DNA of 64,000 bases, taken from contig NC_066286.1 of assembly GCF_905404315.1 (NCBI RefSeq), forward strand, positions 2,115,501 to 2,179,500, in the 5' to 3' direction. A program made the position numbers and the translations under genes. Positions within the stretch are counted from its first letter, which is position 1. Every line of letters begins with the position of its first letter. A model generated the notes under the pieces. It did not search any database and was not told the DNA's origin. It was given only the letters and a program-made list of their open reading frames with translations. Positions 1-11,535 of this stretch are shown piece after piece. The stretch comes from Leptidea sinapis (taxonomy: Eukaryota > Arthropoda > Insecta > Lepidoptera > Pieridae).

Positions 1-808
1 CTCTTAAAACCAGCAAATGCAAAGTCATTAAAATACACATAAAATAAAGTTGGCAGCATTAATGACTGTTATTTAGCTAAGTTACTCTACATACTCACCG
101 AAGGCAACTCGTCAAATTATTTCGACACTTCAACTGTCGAAGCCACTCAGCAAATCATCACGTACACAAAATTATTCAAACATAATCCACAAACTAGAAT
201 TACAACAAATATAACAAAATCAATCAATTTTAAGCCTTATTTCACGGCAACAGAAATGCTGTTAACAAATCCAAACGAAAACATAAATTGGTTTCATCTT
301 AAAGAAACCAAAACTAATTTTATAGTTGTGTTCTATTACGACGTAATAAGGGTGATGTTTGTTCGTGCTATTGTTTTGTGAGGGTTCAATGTACGAATTG
401 AATAGATAAGTAAATAAATAGGTTCTAGCAATCGGATGCAAGGTGAAAAAAAAAGCGGTACTTCGACCTGGATTCTGGTATTAGATAATGTTATCGCAAG
501 CCTGTTAGTTGGGCGAGTAAATTGGTTGTCGGAGAGGTGCAAGAAAATGACATTTGGCTTAACAGAATCAGCCACTATAGTATAAAAGAATCTGCGCTCG
601 ATCTTCTGATCTTATATTTAAATAATTGGAATCAGAAGGTCGATGTGAATGGCAAGAGATCTCTTTGGACTCCTTTCGGTAGGGGGTACCACAAGGGTCT
701 ATTCATGGACCGTTCCCCTTCTTAATTTACATAAATGGTCAACCAAACCTTGTAGAATAAAAACACAAGGTAGAATTATTTGCGGGATGCCTTTGTATCA
801 GGCATCAA
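1..808. other. No gene recognised
   Basis: Only short frames; 640-725 is slightly GC-richer (ggtagggggtaccac) without similarity I can name. Confidence 0.5.
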
Positions 809-1050
809 ATTTAAATTCAAATATTTATATTCAAAGTAGGATATAAAAACACTTATTAAACATCAAAAACTACCATCCGAAAATGTATGTCTCAGACCTG
901 AGAAGAACGGGTGCACGAAACTCAACTTCTTTTTAAAAAAAATTCATCACAATATAATATTCTACAACATACTGTATTATTACATAGCCCATAGGGCGGT
1001 CGCTCCATTACCAATCTGTCATTTATGTTATAGCAACCTATAGCACACAA
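809..1050 (-). mobile_element. LINE-A 3' UTR fragment
   Basis: aaattcaaatatttatattcaaagtagga...gaccatt-like 'agggcggtcgctccattaccaatctg' is the reverse of the 3' region seen at 45270-45500. Confidence 0.7.
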
Positions 1051-1237
1051 ACTTATTGCAAGTGTGGACCTAGATGGAGAAAAATATTATATTTAAAGTG
1101 AAAATCGGTTGTAATAACTCACAAAGAATCAATTATAAATCAACGGACCTGAGCAATAAAATGCGGAAAAAAACTTAAAATTGATTTATTTATTTAGTGT
1201 AATTACTACACACAACAGATACATGACATACAAAAAA

Positions 1238-1312
1238 ACTATCAGCTAAATACAAGATAATTAGGCTGCAACTTCACGAGGGTGTGTACTCAGCATATTA
1301 AGCAGAAATAAA
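1238..1312. repeat. Single copy of the 68-75-bp unit
   Basis: cagctaaatacaagataattaggctgcaacttcacgagggtgtgtactcagcat...gcagaaata; an extra 'attaggc' segment distinguishes it from the 27.2-kb pair. Confidence 0.75.
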
Positions 1313-1519
1313 TCTTATATCTTTAAATGAGCAATTCTTGTATATATATAATTGGAATCTCGGAATCGGCTCCAACGATTTTTATAAAATTTAGTATATA
1401 GGGGGTTTCGGGGGTAGGTTTCAATTTAAAAAAAATGTAGTTTTATCCGTATTTTAATGAGAAACAGCTACAATAATATTCGAATACAAAAATAAATTTC
1501 GCCACTCTATACAAGATTA

Positions 1520-1592
1520 TAATAGCTCAGATGGGACATTGGGTGATCCGGGAAGCAGAAGACCCTGGTTCGAATCCAGATGTCCAATTAGT
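1520..1592 (+). repeat. tRNA-like sequence, SINE head or tRNA pseudogene
   Basis: tagctcagatggga resembles an A box and ctggttcgaatccag a T arm with B box; ggacat/atgtcc could pair as an acceptor, but the enclosed 52 nt are too short for a full tRNA. A T9 run follows at 1593-1601, a Pol III stop signal. Confidence 0.5.
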
Positions 1593-2039
1593 TTTTTTTT
1601 GTTCAAGTTTTGTACATTCTTAAAAATCCGAGCAAGGCTCGGTCGTCCGGATGTTAAGTATTTAATATACAAATAATAATAAACAATCATTAAGCTAAGT
1701 ATAGGTTCTGTAATGGATATTTCAAATATATAAAAAAAACAAGAATAACATAATAAGGGAAAATACATAAACGTGAATAATAATGATTAAAGCATATTTA
1801 GTTTTTTTTTATTAATTTAAACTATTTGTATTTTTTCTATAACAGCCTGTATTACGTCTAAGTAAATATATCACAAAATTAAATATTTAGATATGCAATC
1901 AATGGATTTCAACGAGAATTTGTGATTGAAACTTAATTGACCGGGGTAGCTTTTCTGATTCAAAAGATATTGTGTAACGATTGTGTGTGATTGCAGGAAT
2001 ACCCCAAACTATTGGTACTTTCTATCACCGGATATAATA

Positions 2040-2225
2040 ATTCACATTCCTCATAAATTTTGCCTTCAAATTTAATTTGTAACGATGCGGGACTCGAACC
2101 CGTCACCTCTGGGGTTCCGTCCGAGCGTTCTCCTACTGACCCAACCGTTCGAGTGACGTATCGTTCGTAAGTCTTGGTGTGTATGGTTCCACTCTCAGGT
2201 TCTGGATTCAACTGAATCTTGAGAG
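2040..2225 (-). mobile_element. tRNA-headed SINE-2
   Basis: aacgatgcgggactcgaacccgtcacctctggggttccgtccgagcg...aaccgttcgagtgacgtat is the cloverleaf region on the minus strand, with D-arm changes. Confidence 0.7.
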
Positions 2226-2227
2226 TG

Positions 2228-2325
2228 ACACAAGGTGACGAGCGCAATTGTAGTGCTGCTCATAAGTTTTACGAGAATCCTGTGCGGCACTGCACTGTTC
2301 TGCTCGTACGTAAAGCTTTTTTTTT
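2228..2325 (+). mobile_element. SINE-A fragment
   Basis: caaggtgacgagcgcaattgtagtgctgctca...tgtgcggcactgcactgttctgctcgt is the 3' half of the family, diverged, joined to tRNA-headed repeat sequence on its left. Confidence 0.6.
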
Positions 2326-3064
2326 TATTTTTTTCAATCCCCTTATTGGTGGCGGTAAATTATTCCAGCACTTGGTGACACTGTTTCAAAACTGCACCTG
2401 GACGTTGCGAAATGATGCCCAGGCACTTCTTAATATCTGCAAGGCAGACCTGCTTTTAATTTTTGTTGGAATACGTTGTCCCAACCATTCGAGTTTATTA
2501 AACAAATAATAAGGTGTTTTGCTCTATATGGTACCGAATAGCAGTGTTGCCAAATGAAGACGCGAAGAACGGATTACAAAAAAAAATAAGATAACCACCC
2601 GATGTAACATTTTACACACGTTTTAATAATATATAATAAGATTATAATTATAATAATAAAGAGGTCAATTTATGTTTTTTTTTGTTACAAAATGTGATTA
2701 AAAAAATAAAAGTACAAAAACTAATCCGACGGATTATATCATATCTATAATATTTAAGTTTTCTAGACCTTCTAGTATAAATATAGAAAAAAAGTACAGT
2801 GAATTTTTTGTTTTCAAAGTCAACCAGGCCTTAAACCATGTTAGCACTGATAGTAACCACACCAAACTGTAGCCCCTAATTTTTATTATCATCAATTTAC
2901 TAGACTGCTTACCACTTGAAGCAAAAAAAAATGCGTGCGTACAAAATACACATATAAGAAGTGAAACCTGCATTGTGCACGAACCTCTAAACTGCATATG
3001 ATGTCCTGGTACATGTTGCTAGGATGACACATGATTTCAACTGCTATGAAAGACCTATCTATCA
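2326..3064. other. No gene recognised
   Basis: T-rich and A-rich runs, (ATT)n at 2620-2660. The 60-96-codon frames here have no domain. Confidence 0.5.
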
Positions 3065-3320
3065 CTGCTATCATATTTATGTTCTCCTGGTGTCTACGTA
3101 GTAATACGTCATGCGCATGACGTCAAAATATATTAAGGTATACTCGCGTCATACATGAGACAATCTCTTCTTCAACTATGACCAAAACACTGTATAATGC
3201 TTCCCATCTCTTTTTTTCCCACGTTGAATAAAATCTTATAAATTTATGTGTCTCGCTTTTTCGTTTCATCGACTTTCAAGTCACAACGGTGCTAAAGAAG
3301 TTTTTCACTTGAAAAAAGTA
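3065..3320 (+). repeat. Repeat F
   Basis: From atcatatttatgttctcctggtgtctac to ggtgctaaagaagtttttcactt; inverted counterpart at 48700-48965. It ends at a variant of the GAAGT..ACTTC hairpin. Confidence 0.75.
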
Positions 3321-3324
3321 TGTT

Positions 3325-4014
3325 TTCACTTGGAAATAAATATTGATAAAAAAGTGTTTTGGCCAATTAGGTCATTAATAATTTAAAGTTTAGCACAGAA
3401 TATGACCGAATATAATCGGTCAGCGATCGGTAGTCAGCTGTGACAGATTCTTGTTTAAATTATATTTTACGCCAACTTATGCATTTTCTTCTCCGCACAG
3501 CGGTAGTCTCCGTGACTTGATGTACCTATGATTAGAACTCCATGCATAAAAAACACCAGAAAACTATTTTTATTTACTTTTAGTCATTATGTCGGTGTGT
3601 TCCGACTAAACTTCAAAATTCTGAAATTTGAATCCGACCTCAGCAAGAAACAACCACATGAAAGGACTCAAGTATATTTATACAAAATGTGGCAGTTTCG
3701 GAACCAAACATAGCAACAATACTCCATTTCCCCAGTTCCATAGCCTCGTTAGAATTTCGAGTCATGCTTCGCGCCATTATGCCACATTACGGTACAAGAG
3801 TCGTCCAAACATCAATATATACTGTTAACTTGATTATTTGCTTCCTGCTAAATTACTTCGAGCATTGCCATTATTATTCATTAAGTAGTTTGAATTTTTG
3901 AGCATTATCGGGCGTTACAAAGCATAGTGTTAATCCGTCAAGAAATCACCTTTCAAATAATATTACACAGTTTTCGAAGTTATAGTTCTTTATGTGTGTT
4001 ATGAAAAAATGATG
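3325..4014. other. No gene recognised
   Basis: Holds only the small inverted repeat at 3403; three overlapping 60-70-codon frames look random. Confidence 0.45.
3403..3422. other. 7-bp perfect inverted repeat
   Basis: TGACCGA-atataa-TCGGTCA. It may be chance. Confidence 0.6.
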
Positions 4015-4330
4015 AGAGTTTAAGGTGGTTCCTAAAATTTTCTGACGTTTGCGACATTCGTTATTTTTTTTTGGTTTCTTCGTCCATGATTAGGATAGGC
4101 AAAGGGTTCAAGCCCATACAGCTGTATTCGTTATTTAATAATTAATTGACAAAACATTTATTGTAAGATTTTTACAATATTGTTCTTTCTACAAACGTAG
4201 AATAGTGAGGAAGTTAAGCCAAAGAAATATAACTTATTACGTGCATTCATAAACTGTACACACTTTTTTTTATATATACTTACAATATACTAACGTATAG
4301 ACTAACATAGCGTGTGAGAGTAAAGAACAT
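4015..4330 (+). repeat. Repeat D, partial copy
   Basis: taaggtggttcctaaaattttctgacgtttgcg through cgtgcattcataaactgtacacacttttttt; extends weakly through tagcgtgtgagagtaaagaac, which recurs near 23890-23950. Confidence 0.65.
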
Positions 4331-4449
4331 CTCTAACGATAATACAGCGAGATAGAAAAGGAAATTGAAACTATTGTTAGGTACTGTTTTCATTGACAAA
4401 CACTTTGATTGAAAACATAATTGCAATTAAAAATAGCATTATTGTGTTT

Positions 4450-4645
4450 GGTCTGAAGGGCGCCGTAGCTAGTGAAATTACTGGGCAAATGAGACTTTAC
4501 ACCTTATGTCACAATTGTAGTGCCGCTCAGAATTTTTGGGTTTTTCAAGAATCTTGAGCGGCACTGCATTGTTATGGGCAGGGCGTAACAATAACAATAA
4601 GCTGAACGTCCTGCTCGTCTCGTCCCTTACTGTCATAAAAAAAAA
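4450..4645 (+). mobile_element. SINE-A, 5'-truncated
   Basis: It begins at ctgaagggcgccgtagctagtg and ends cgtctcgtcccttactgtcataaaaaaaa. The internal AGTGCCGCTCAG...TTGAGCGGCACT hairpin is intact. Confidence 0.85.
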
Positions 4646-4920
4646 TCAACTACGCTTAGAATAAATGGCCCATATTGACATATCTCTAACAGTATGGGCT
4701 TTTAAGTACGTAAGACGTGTAACAGTAAGACGTCTACGTATAAGGACTTACTAGAAAAATATTTATAAGCCATTTTATACGAGCAATTCTTACTAAAATG
4801 TTATCCATTTGTAGTAAATAACGTTTTTGATATCAGTCACTTTTGCGGATTACCTATATAAACCGATCATATATTATGTTACTATAAAACAATTCATTAT
4901 ATATTTTTTTATTTTTTAAA

Positions 4921-5290
4921 GTGGTATCCCTTACTTCAAAGAATAGTATACGATGTTATGTGTAGTTTCAAAATGCCCATTTCCCTTCAGATGTGTTTCA
5001 CTTAGGCCACAGATATCAATTCTATACCGTGTGAGTTCCTGTTCTGCAATGCCCAGCTTACCCGGTTGAAGTATCCCACGTACATTCCAGTTCCCGATCT
5101 TAATGCCTCTTCTAATTTTAATGGCTGGATTTCCAGTAGCATTCTTTCCATGTGATGCCTGGTCGCCTACAAACACATGGCCGGTAGCACATTTCACACT
5201 GTCTGCCCCGGACGCAGTGCAGCGCCGGGTGCTATTCGGGTCGCATGGCTTCCTGATTCGTCTCTTTGGTTGTCTATTCATATTCATACG
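4921..5290 (-). pseudogene. RTE-like LINE, endonuclease N-terminus
   Basis: An open frame of 118 codons includes IKIGNWNVRGILQPGKLGIA, EQELTRYRIDICGLSETHLK and a YYS ending. The WNVR and E (in SETH/SELK) motifs belong to the APE endonuclease of RTE-type LINEs often annotated as 'craniofacial development protein 2-like'. The fragment ends before the later catalytic motifs. Confidence 0.8.
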
Positions 5291-5539
5291 TGACTATCAT
5301 GGGGAAAATAGTGCAGTGGATTCCCCTTGCCTTCTGCACCAGTCATTTCAGAAGTTATTTAGTCTTCAAAGCCGCTGTAGTCTCTTCCAACCGGTTTCCC
5401 AGTCAGGTGTATGGTTATACCGCCATTGACTCGGTCGCCATATCCTCGTCTGTTGTCTAGCAGGGACCACCACGGAGCGGAAACACGCTATACGGCACGC
5501 CACTCCGCCGCCATACGGCACGTGCAGGTGAAGTTGACA

Positions 5540-5745
5540 ATTGGGTCCGATAAGGTGTTAGTTTTAGTTAGTAGGTCAAGAGGACGCTCCCCTATTCGCT
5601 GGACAGACCAGATCAAAGCCCTAACCAATACTCCCCTCAACACATGTGCCAGAGAAGCAACAGCCAGGGATAACTGGCGTAGAATCGTTCGTCGTTCGAC
5701 GTGACCACGACTGCTCTGTCAAGAGTAATCCGACGAAGAAGAAGA
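5540..5745 (+). pseudogene. RTE-like LINE, C-terminus
   Basis: The frame VSRSRGRSPIRWTDQIKALT...AREATARDNWRRIVRRST-stop, then gacgaagaagaagaag, is the 'RGRxPxRWxDQI' C-terminal end and microsatellite-like 3' tail. It lies head to head with the endonuclease fragment, so they are not simple halves of one copy. Confidence 0.8.
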
Positions 5746-6317
5746 AGATCCCTTACTTCTGGAATTACAAAAATTATGAATGGTGCGGTTTTCAATTATT
5801 AAACTAAATCATTCATTTATTAGGGTTGCTGAGGGTAATACGAAGAAAACTAAAAATATATATATTTATTCAAAAAACTCTTCAAATAAAAACTTTATCT
5901 TTTTACATTTCAGTTAAAATAATTAGGGGAAATAAAATCATAATTGCGTTGCTCTACAACTGTAGCAACTTTAACTTTTGCTGTGAAGTTAGAAATTATA
6001 TAATTATGAAAAGAAATGGTGAAGTCAAACATTCCACCAAACAAACCCCTCAGTTGTTTAACCCTTTCACAGCCGTTTTTCAAACAAAAACGTCAAACGC
6101 CATCCGCGAAATGTCATCGCCATAATGACAGCCGCATTGCAAATGTCAACTCACTTTCCCTCCATTGTTTATTGCGTGATGAGTGGAAACAGTGTCGCAT
6201 CGTTAAAAAATACTTACGTGATAATAGTGCTTTGTAGCTATTATAGAGTGTTACGTATGACAATTGATGAACTGTGAGGAAATGTGTTTGAAAAATGACG
6301 ATTTTTAAGGTATTTTT
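5746..6317. other. No gene recognised
   Basis: AT-rich until about 6060, then more mixed, leading into the ORF at 6318. Confidence 0.45.
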
Positions 6318-6629
6318 ATGAGTCGAAGTTACGTTTTACCTTGGTTGGGCTCTGCCACTTGGAAACAAGTGTTATTAAACGCATCTCGCAATAAGACCCA
6401 TAGTGCCGATGATCACATAGTGGACATTATGAGTACATTTTGTGCACCCGTGTACACAAATTGTGACACAGTCTCAGTGATACCGTGCTCGTCATCACCA
6501 CCGGCGCATTCCGCGCCCCCTGCTATGTCCAGCCGCGCACTACGTGCACAAGTCCGCAGTAAGAGACGGGACGTTATCGCGAACCCACTACGCACCCTGA
6601 TGAAGGACCCCCGAATGGTCCGAAACTAG
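6318..6629 (+). CDS. Unrecognised 103-codon ORF
   Basis: It starts MSRSYVLPWLGSATWKQVLL and ends LRTLMKDPRMVRN. It is GC-richer than its neighbours, with a Ser/Ala/Pro-rich centre (PCSSSPPAHSAPPAMSS) and a basic stretch RAQVRSKRRD. No domain is recognised. It may be the coding edge of an unrecognised mobile element: a LINE-C copy follows and the codons at its 3' end overlap a CTGATGA-hairpin-GAAAC sequence. Whether it is expressed cannot be told. Confidence 0.3.
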   Translation: MSRSYVLPWLGSATWKQVLLNASRNKTHSADDHIVDIMSTFCAPVYTNCDTVSVIPCSSSPPAHSAPPAMSSRALRAQVRSKRRDVIANPLRTLMKDPRMVRN

Positions 6630-6714
6630 TCGGTACCCATACCGATAAATGTCACACGAAAGTCTCAGTAATTTAAAAGTCTTTATTGCTACTACTTCGC
6701 ACAATTATTGCAAA

Positions 6715-7200
6715 AAAATTAACTATACCTAGCCTTTCCAGTACGGTCTATCTCTGGCTCTTCTCATCCAGTCCGGCCTAACTCTTTGACTAAAAACAAC
6801 ACGCTACCTCCTCTTTTGACTCCTTCTTTGCTTAGATCCTTCCCATGGTATCTCTTTTCATCCATCTTAAATCGTGTAATCTGCATACATGACCTGCCCA
6901 GCGAAATTTCAGCCGTCTGATCCTTGCTATGGCATCAGTGACTTTTGTTTTCTCTCTCATATATTTATTGTTTATATAATCTGTAATTCGGATCCTTGCT
7001 CTTTTCCATTTATCTTTGGCTGACGACAATCTTCCTTTCATCCGGCCCAAGACTGGCAGCTATATGTGAGTATCGGTAGTATAGCGACTTCATAGATTTC
7101 CCTATGTTTATACTTATTTCTTTATAATTCATAATTTCTCGGTATCCCCAATGGGTACTTTCTCCAAGATAGTGTAATTCTACTTCCTTGCCCATATAAT
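6715..7200 (-). pseudogene. LINE-C C-terminus
   Basis: The minus strand reads RIRRLKFRWAGHVCRLHDLRWMKRDT, then ..W..RVGPDWMRRARE-like sequence toward 6720. It shares its 3' part with 23215-23400 and 29845-30065. Confidence 0.75.
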
Positions 7201-7284
7201 TTTCGAATTATACCGACTGCCCGAGATATATATATATATTTTATGACGTATTCCCACAACTACGACCATAACATCTTTGGTTTT

Positions 7285-7540
7285 GAGGTATTGGATGTTA
7301 AACCCATCTATGGGGTGGGCTTCTTATGTCTGAAGATCGTGGTCAGCATCAGAGTTGTATCCGGATTCTGTCCGGCGTGTCTCTTACAACTGTGGAGACT
7401 TTCGATAACGAGTCCTTAAATTGGTCAGTCCACCTTGTTGGAGAAATACCGCGCGATCTTTTGCCTTCGGTATTTTCCACCGCAATTATTTTTCCCAAAC
7501 TTTCGTAACGTAAGTTATACTTAACAAACCGTAAGTACAA
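7285..7540 (-). pseudogene. LINE C-terminal fragment
   Basis: The minus strand reads ESLGKIIAVENTEGKRSRGI, SPTRWTDQFKDSLSKV, an RTE-like C-terminal pattern; it is short and diverged. Confidence 0.5.
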
Positions 7541-7710
7541 TATACATTTACAATGTAATTTTATTTTATTAAATAAAATGTTTGAAGAGACAATGTAGTA
7601 ATAATAATCACTAAAATTATAATAATAAGGTTTGGATTGGTGATTTCGTTTCTCAAGAAGTTTAATTTATTAATTATAGATTATGTAGTTAAATACTGTA
7701 TTCCATCTAA

Positions 7711-8085
7711 TCCCTACTAATATTATAAATGTGAATATAAGTATGTTTGTTACGCTTTTATGCCGGAGCTACTGAATCGTCTTTAATGGAATTTGGTACA
7801 GCGATAGACTGGAGCTTAAAAAAGGACATAGGCTACATTTCATCCCGGAAAAATTCATGGTTCTCGCGGGATTTGTGAAAAACTGAAATTCACGTTGTTG
7901 AGCTATATCTATACCAATACTAGATTTAATTTGCCATAGCAATCTTTCTCGAAATAAGATTCATATAATAAGCTGGGAACGGAAGCTAGACTGGAATAGG
8001 ACATGAGATAATCTTCAATTCCAAGCTTGCTTATTATTTTCAAAAACCCTTTATCTACGCGGACGAAGAAGTGGGCATCAGCTAA
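7711..8085 (+). mobile_element. Non-autonomous Helitron, CTAA end
   Basis: It starts TCCCTACTAATATTATAAAT and ends tctacgcggacgaagaagtgggcatcagCTAA. The cgcggacgaag...gggcatcagct ending is a frequent insect Helitron 3' terminus. Confidence 0.7.
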
Positions 8086-9219
8086 TTAAAAATAAAATTG
8101 CCGGACGGACTAGAGTCTAAAAGGACAGTTGGTAATCCTAAGTGCGATGAATTCAGTGGCAGGAAAACAAAATAGCAACACAACATCCTTATTTTAATCA
8201 ACTAAACATATAATCAATCGGAGTGATGTCTCACAACATTGATTACACATCAAAAATGGCTGCGCAAAGTCAACAAATGAAATCGATAAAATCTTAATTA
8301 CCCGTGTAATTATAACAAATCTTCGCTCTATCATGATGAACTGAACTAAGACAATACCGCGTGGGATATTGTTGCATCATCGGTGCGGAAAATGATGCTG
8401 TTACGATTACGCATTAAGCAATTATAGCTATCGCCAGTGAGAGAAGAGTATTGCCGATGTTGCTTGTTCCCTCGCACTTATGGGTCTTCCTTATATTTTA
8501 ATTATTTAAAAAAAATACAGCTTCAACTTTATTGAGGCTTTCGATCAAACATACAAATCCTTAATTATGTTGAAAAAACGATATAATTTGCATAATTAAA
8601 AAGGTTTATCTAATAATTTATAGGTATGTTAAAATACACCTTACTTATGAAGTAAATGAAAACATTCGATATTTTTAGAATAAAAATTAATAAATATTCG
8701 GATATAAACATATTACTTGACATAGAGAAATAACGTTAACCACAATTGCTTAATATCTTGAATTATGAGTAAATCACAAATCGCTCTTTTAACTATAATT
8801 AACTAACCAGTGAGCAAGATCAAAGTATCAAAAGATCTGTCCATATATAAAAACAGATATAGGCATTTGCCTATATTTTAGTTATATTTATAACGACTAT
8901 CAGTTACTCCATGTCAATACATGAAATAAATATCAAACACGCCTATAAAATAATAAAATGAAATATAACACATACACAATGTTAGTCATAAAAGGTACAT
9001 GTAGGCGCATATATTAATTGAATAAATAAAAGTTATTCATAGATTTAACGCTTCTTCATTCATAAATTCCATTCTCAATAGCTTGCTAAGTGATGTCAAA
9101 ATATAAATTTACATAAATAGTCATGAATGTATTTTATGTTGATTCATAAAATTTTGATCACACTATATAACAGCGTTACGTGTATACTTAAAGCCGGGGC
9201 ATGGAACTGGATTTAAATT
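8086..9219. other. No gene or repeat recognised
   Basis: Extremely AT-rich, with no open frame above 60 codons; plausible intergenic or intronic DNA. Confidence 0.5.
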
Positions 9220-9820
9220 GAGCGCTGATTATCGATTTTTTGAAGTAATACTTCTTTGGGCGCGTTATGAAAAAATTATAAGTGAAATTAGAAGATGCGC
9301 GCGCATCACTGTAATAAAAGTAACAGGTTCTATTCTATTCTATTCTTCCTACTGTGGCTTCTGTGGAAGATATACCACAGATTTGCCAGAATCACGTTAG
9401 ATTAGACTACCAAGCTTTGAGTATGTGTCTTCTAAGTTTAACGGTAATAATCGGTGTTCAGATTACATAAAGTTTAATTTTCTAATAATATCTGAAACAA
9501 ATAATATACATGCTTGTAAAAGTAACAGGTTGAAGTTGGTTCCTAAAATTTTCTGACGCTTGCGTTAATCGTTATTTATTTTTTGGTTTCTTCGTCCATT
9601 ATTAGGACAGGCAAAGGGTTTAAGCCCATACAGCCGTATTTATTATTTAATAATTAATTGTCAAAGCTATCTTTGCAAGATTTTTACAAAATTATTCTTA
9701 CTAAAATAATTGAATTGCACGATGAATAAATAATTTCAAGGATTTGTTTTGTTACGCCAAAGAAGTTTTACTTCTTCCGTGTATGCATAAGTGTACACAC
9801 ACTTTTTTATATAAGAGGGG
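9220..9820 (+). repeat. Repeat D, interrupted copy
   Basis: 9237-9329 (ttctttgggcgcgttatgaaa...gatgcgcgcgcatcactg) and 9518-9820 (gttggttcctaaaattttctgacg...tacacacactttttta) match, in reverse, one continuous stretch at 40560-40960. Confidence 0.75.
9330..9517 (-). mobile_element. 188-bp insertion with 14-bp TSD in repeat D
   Basis: AAAAGTAACAGGTT at 9316-9329 recurs at 9518-9531. The insert begins with (CTATT)n on +, i.e. a (GAATA)n-type 3' tail on the minus strand, as in retroposed SINE or LINE ends. No coding potential. Confidence 0.8.
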
Positions 9821-9979
9821 GCAAATGGGCAAGAAACTCTCATGATTGGAAGTGGCAAGGCAACCGCCCATGGACATCTGCAACACCAGTGGTCAAGAGA
9901 TGCGTTTCTGGCCTTTAAGGTGGCAGTAGTCTTAAAGGCAGTAAAGTTCTTGAATGGCAATCACGTACCGGAAGGCGTA

Positions 9980-10130
9980 GTGTTGGTAGGCCCCCCTCAA
10001 GATGGACTGATGATCTGGTCCAAGATCGCCGGAAGACGTTGGATGAGTGCAGCACAGGACCAATCGTTATGGCGATCTTTGGGGTAGGTCTTTGTCCAGC
10101 AGTGGACGTCTTCCGTCTGAGATGATGATA
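9980..10130 (+). pseudogene. RTE-like LINE C-terminus
   Basis: VGPPQDGLMIWSKIAGRRWM, SAAQDQSLWRSLG, then QQWT-like remnant (ccagcagtggacgtc) and gatgatgata tail. Confidence 0.8.
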
Positions 10131-10836
10131 ATTATAAAGCTCAATGCTTGAAGTTACCTTAATCGTATCGATATCGATTCGGCAGAACTGCAGGCTGAAA
10201 TTGATTCCACAAAGTATCAACATGATGCGGGCGAAATTTTTGGAGTGCCTTATTAACCAAAATTTAAAATGGTAGAGTCTAAAAATATCTTGACCTTTTT
10301 TTTTCAAGAGACTTTTCACCGCTTTAGGAAGTTTCAAAAATCCTTTCTTAGTGCACCAAAGGAATATTTGTGCAAAATTTTATCGATTTCAGCTGTGCGT
10401 TAATCGATCAGTCAGTCTATTTCTGCTTAGACGCTATGTGCTGTTGTTTAATAAGTAATAGTAATATTCACCTACACACTACAAATAGGTACTAATTCAA
10501 CCTGACATTGGTTAAATTGTGGTGACATATTCGCTAAATCGAACATAGATAGAAAAATTGGTTACGAATTGTCGGGCTGTCAGGTCTTCTATTCGCTATT
10601 ATATTGTAAGCCTATGCAGCAAAGTAATCCCCTCTTGCGGTTCTATTGTTGATGTAGAACATCACTCTGGAAGCAATTTCATGTAAACTAAATAGAGTAT
10701 ATATACCAGAGCATGTATCCATAAGGTGCGTGGGCTTGTTTAAGGAACCAGGAACACAACCTTCGCTTCTACATTAAAGCCTGTTAACAGACCTTTTCCA
10801 TTTCTCGTAAAGGTGTTGTTAGTTACGGTCTGACAA
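10131..10836. other. No gene recognised
   Basis: A 140-codon minus-strand frame (10337-9915) crosses into the LINE C-terminus in antisense and is judged spurious. Confidence 0.45.
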
Positions 10837-11072
10837 ATAAACTTGGTGTAAAGTTATACCTGAGAATAAACCAAGAATATGCAAAATGTTGACTTTAATA
10901 TTGCTAACCATACAATGATAATTCTGAAGATTTCCGAATGTCAGGCAGCCCTGAAAATAAACGTGGGAAACGTTATACTTCCGAATAAACCAATCATAAG
11001 TTAAATGTATATTTGTAAATATTTTGCATATTCTTGATTTATTCTTAGGCATAACTTTATACCAACTTTATA
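10837..11072. mobile_element. Fold-back repeat with ~55-bp inverted arms
   Basis: The left arm (10837-10890) and right arm (11017-11072) are imperfect inverted repeats sharing aagaataaa/ccaagaatatgcaaaat. A diverged direct copy of the left arm lies between (10957-11008: ataaacgtgg...gaataaaccaa). MITE-like; class unassigned. Confidence 0.7.
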
Positions 11073-11087
11073 TTTTTTATTTCGACT

Positions 11088-11345
11088 ACACCTATAGCCC
11101 AGTGGATAGTGACCCTGCCTACTGAGCTAGAGAGGTCCAGGGTTCGAATCCCGGTAAGTGCAATCATTCATATGATGAATATGAATGTTTGTTTCCGAGT
11201 ATTGGATGTTTATTTGTATTTATGTATGTTTAAGTAAGTATATTGTAGAAAAATATATCGTTATCTTGCACCCATAGTACAGGCTATGCCCCTAAGGCAA
11301 GATAATTTGTGTAAGAGTGTGTCAATATAAATAAATAAAAAACAA
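11088..11345 (+). mobile_element. tRNA-headed SINE-1, full length
   Basis: tagcccagtggatagtgacc (A-box-like) and gggttcgaatccc (B box) form a tRNA-derived head. The body includes cttgcacccatagtacaggctatgcccctaaggcaagataa, and the end is aataaataaa. About 255 bp. Confidence 0.8.
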
Positions 11346-11404
11346 TTATTGGCAGTAACTATAGATTTTTACTATTTCTAGAGTTACAGAAGATGTAATC
11401 TACG

Positions 11405-11535
11405 TATTTTTTTTGAAGTGAAAACTTCCTTAGCCGCGTTGAGCACTTTTCTTGGGATGGGTATAAAATGTTAAACTCGCGTCAGGACACGTGACCTGAT
11501 CGAAAATTCATAAGACAGTCGTTGAAATTATGGAT
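11405..11535 (+). repeat. Repeat H
   Basis: It starts at the hairpin GAAGTGAAAACTTC (11415-11428) and continues agccgcgttgagcacttttcttgggatgggtataaaatg to agtcgttgaaattatgg. Confidence 0.75.

Noticed and set aside
6597..6653. Definite hammerhead ribozyme
   Set aside because: Helix I cannot be formed with the flanking bases; kept only as a low-interest observation.
9915..10337. 140-codon minus-strand ORF
   Set aside because: Antisense to a LINE C-terminus with a low-complexity extension.
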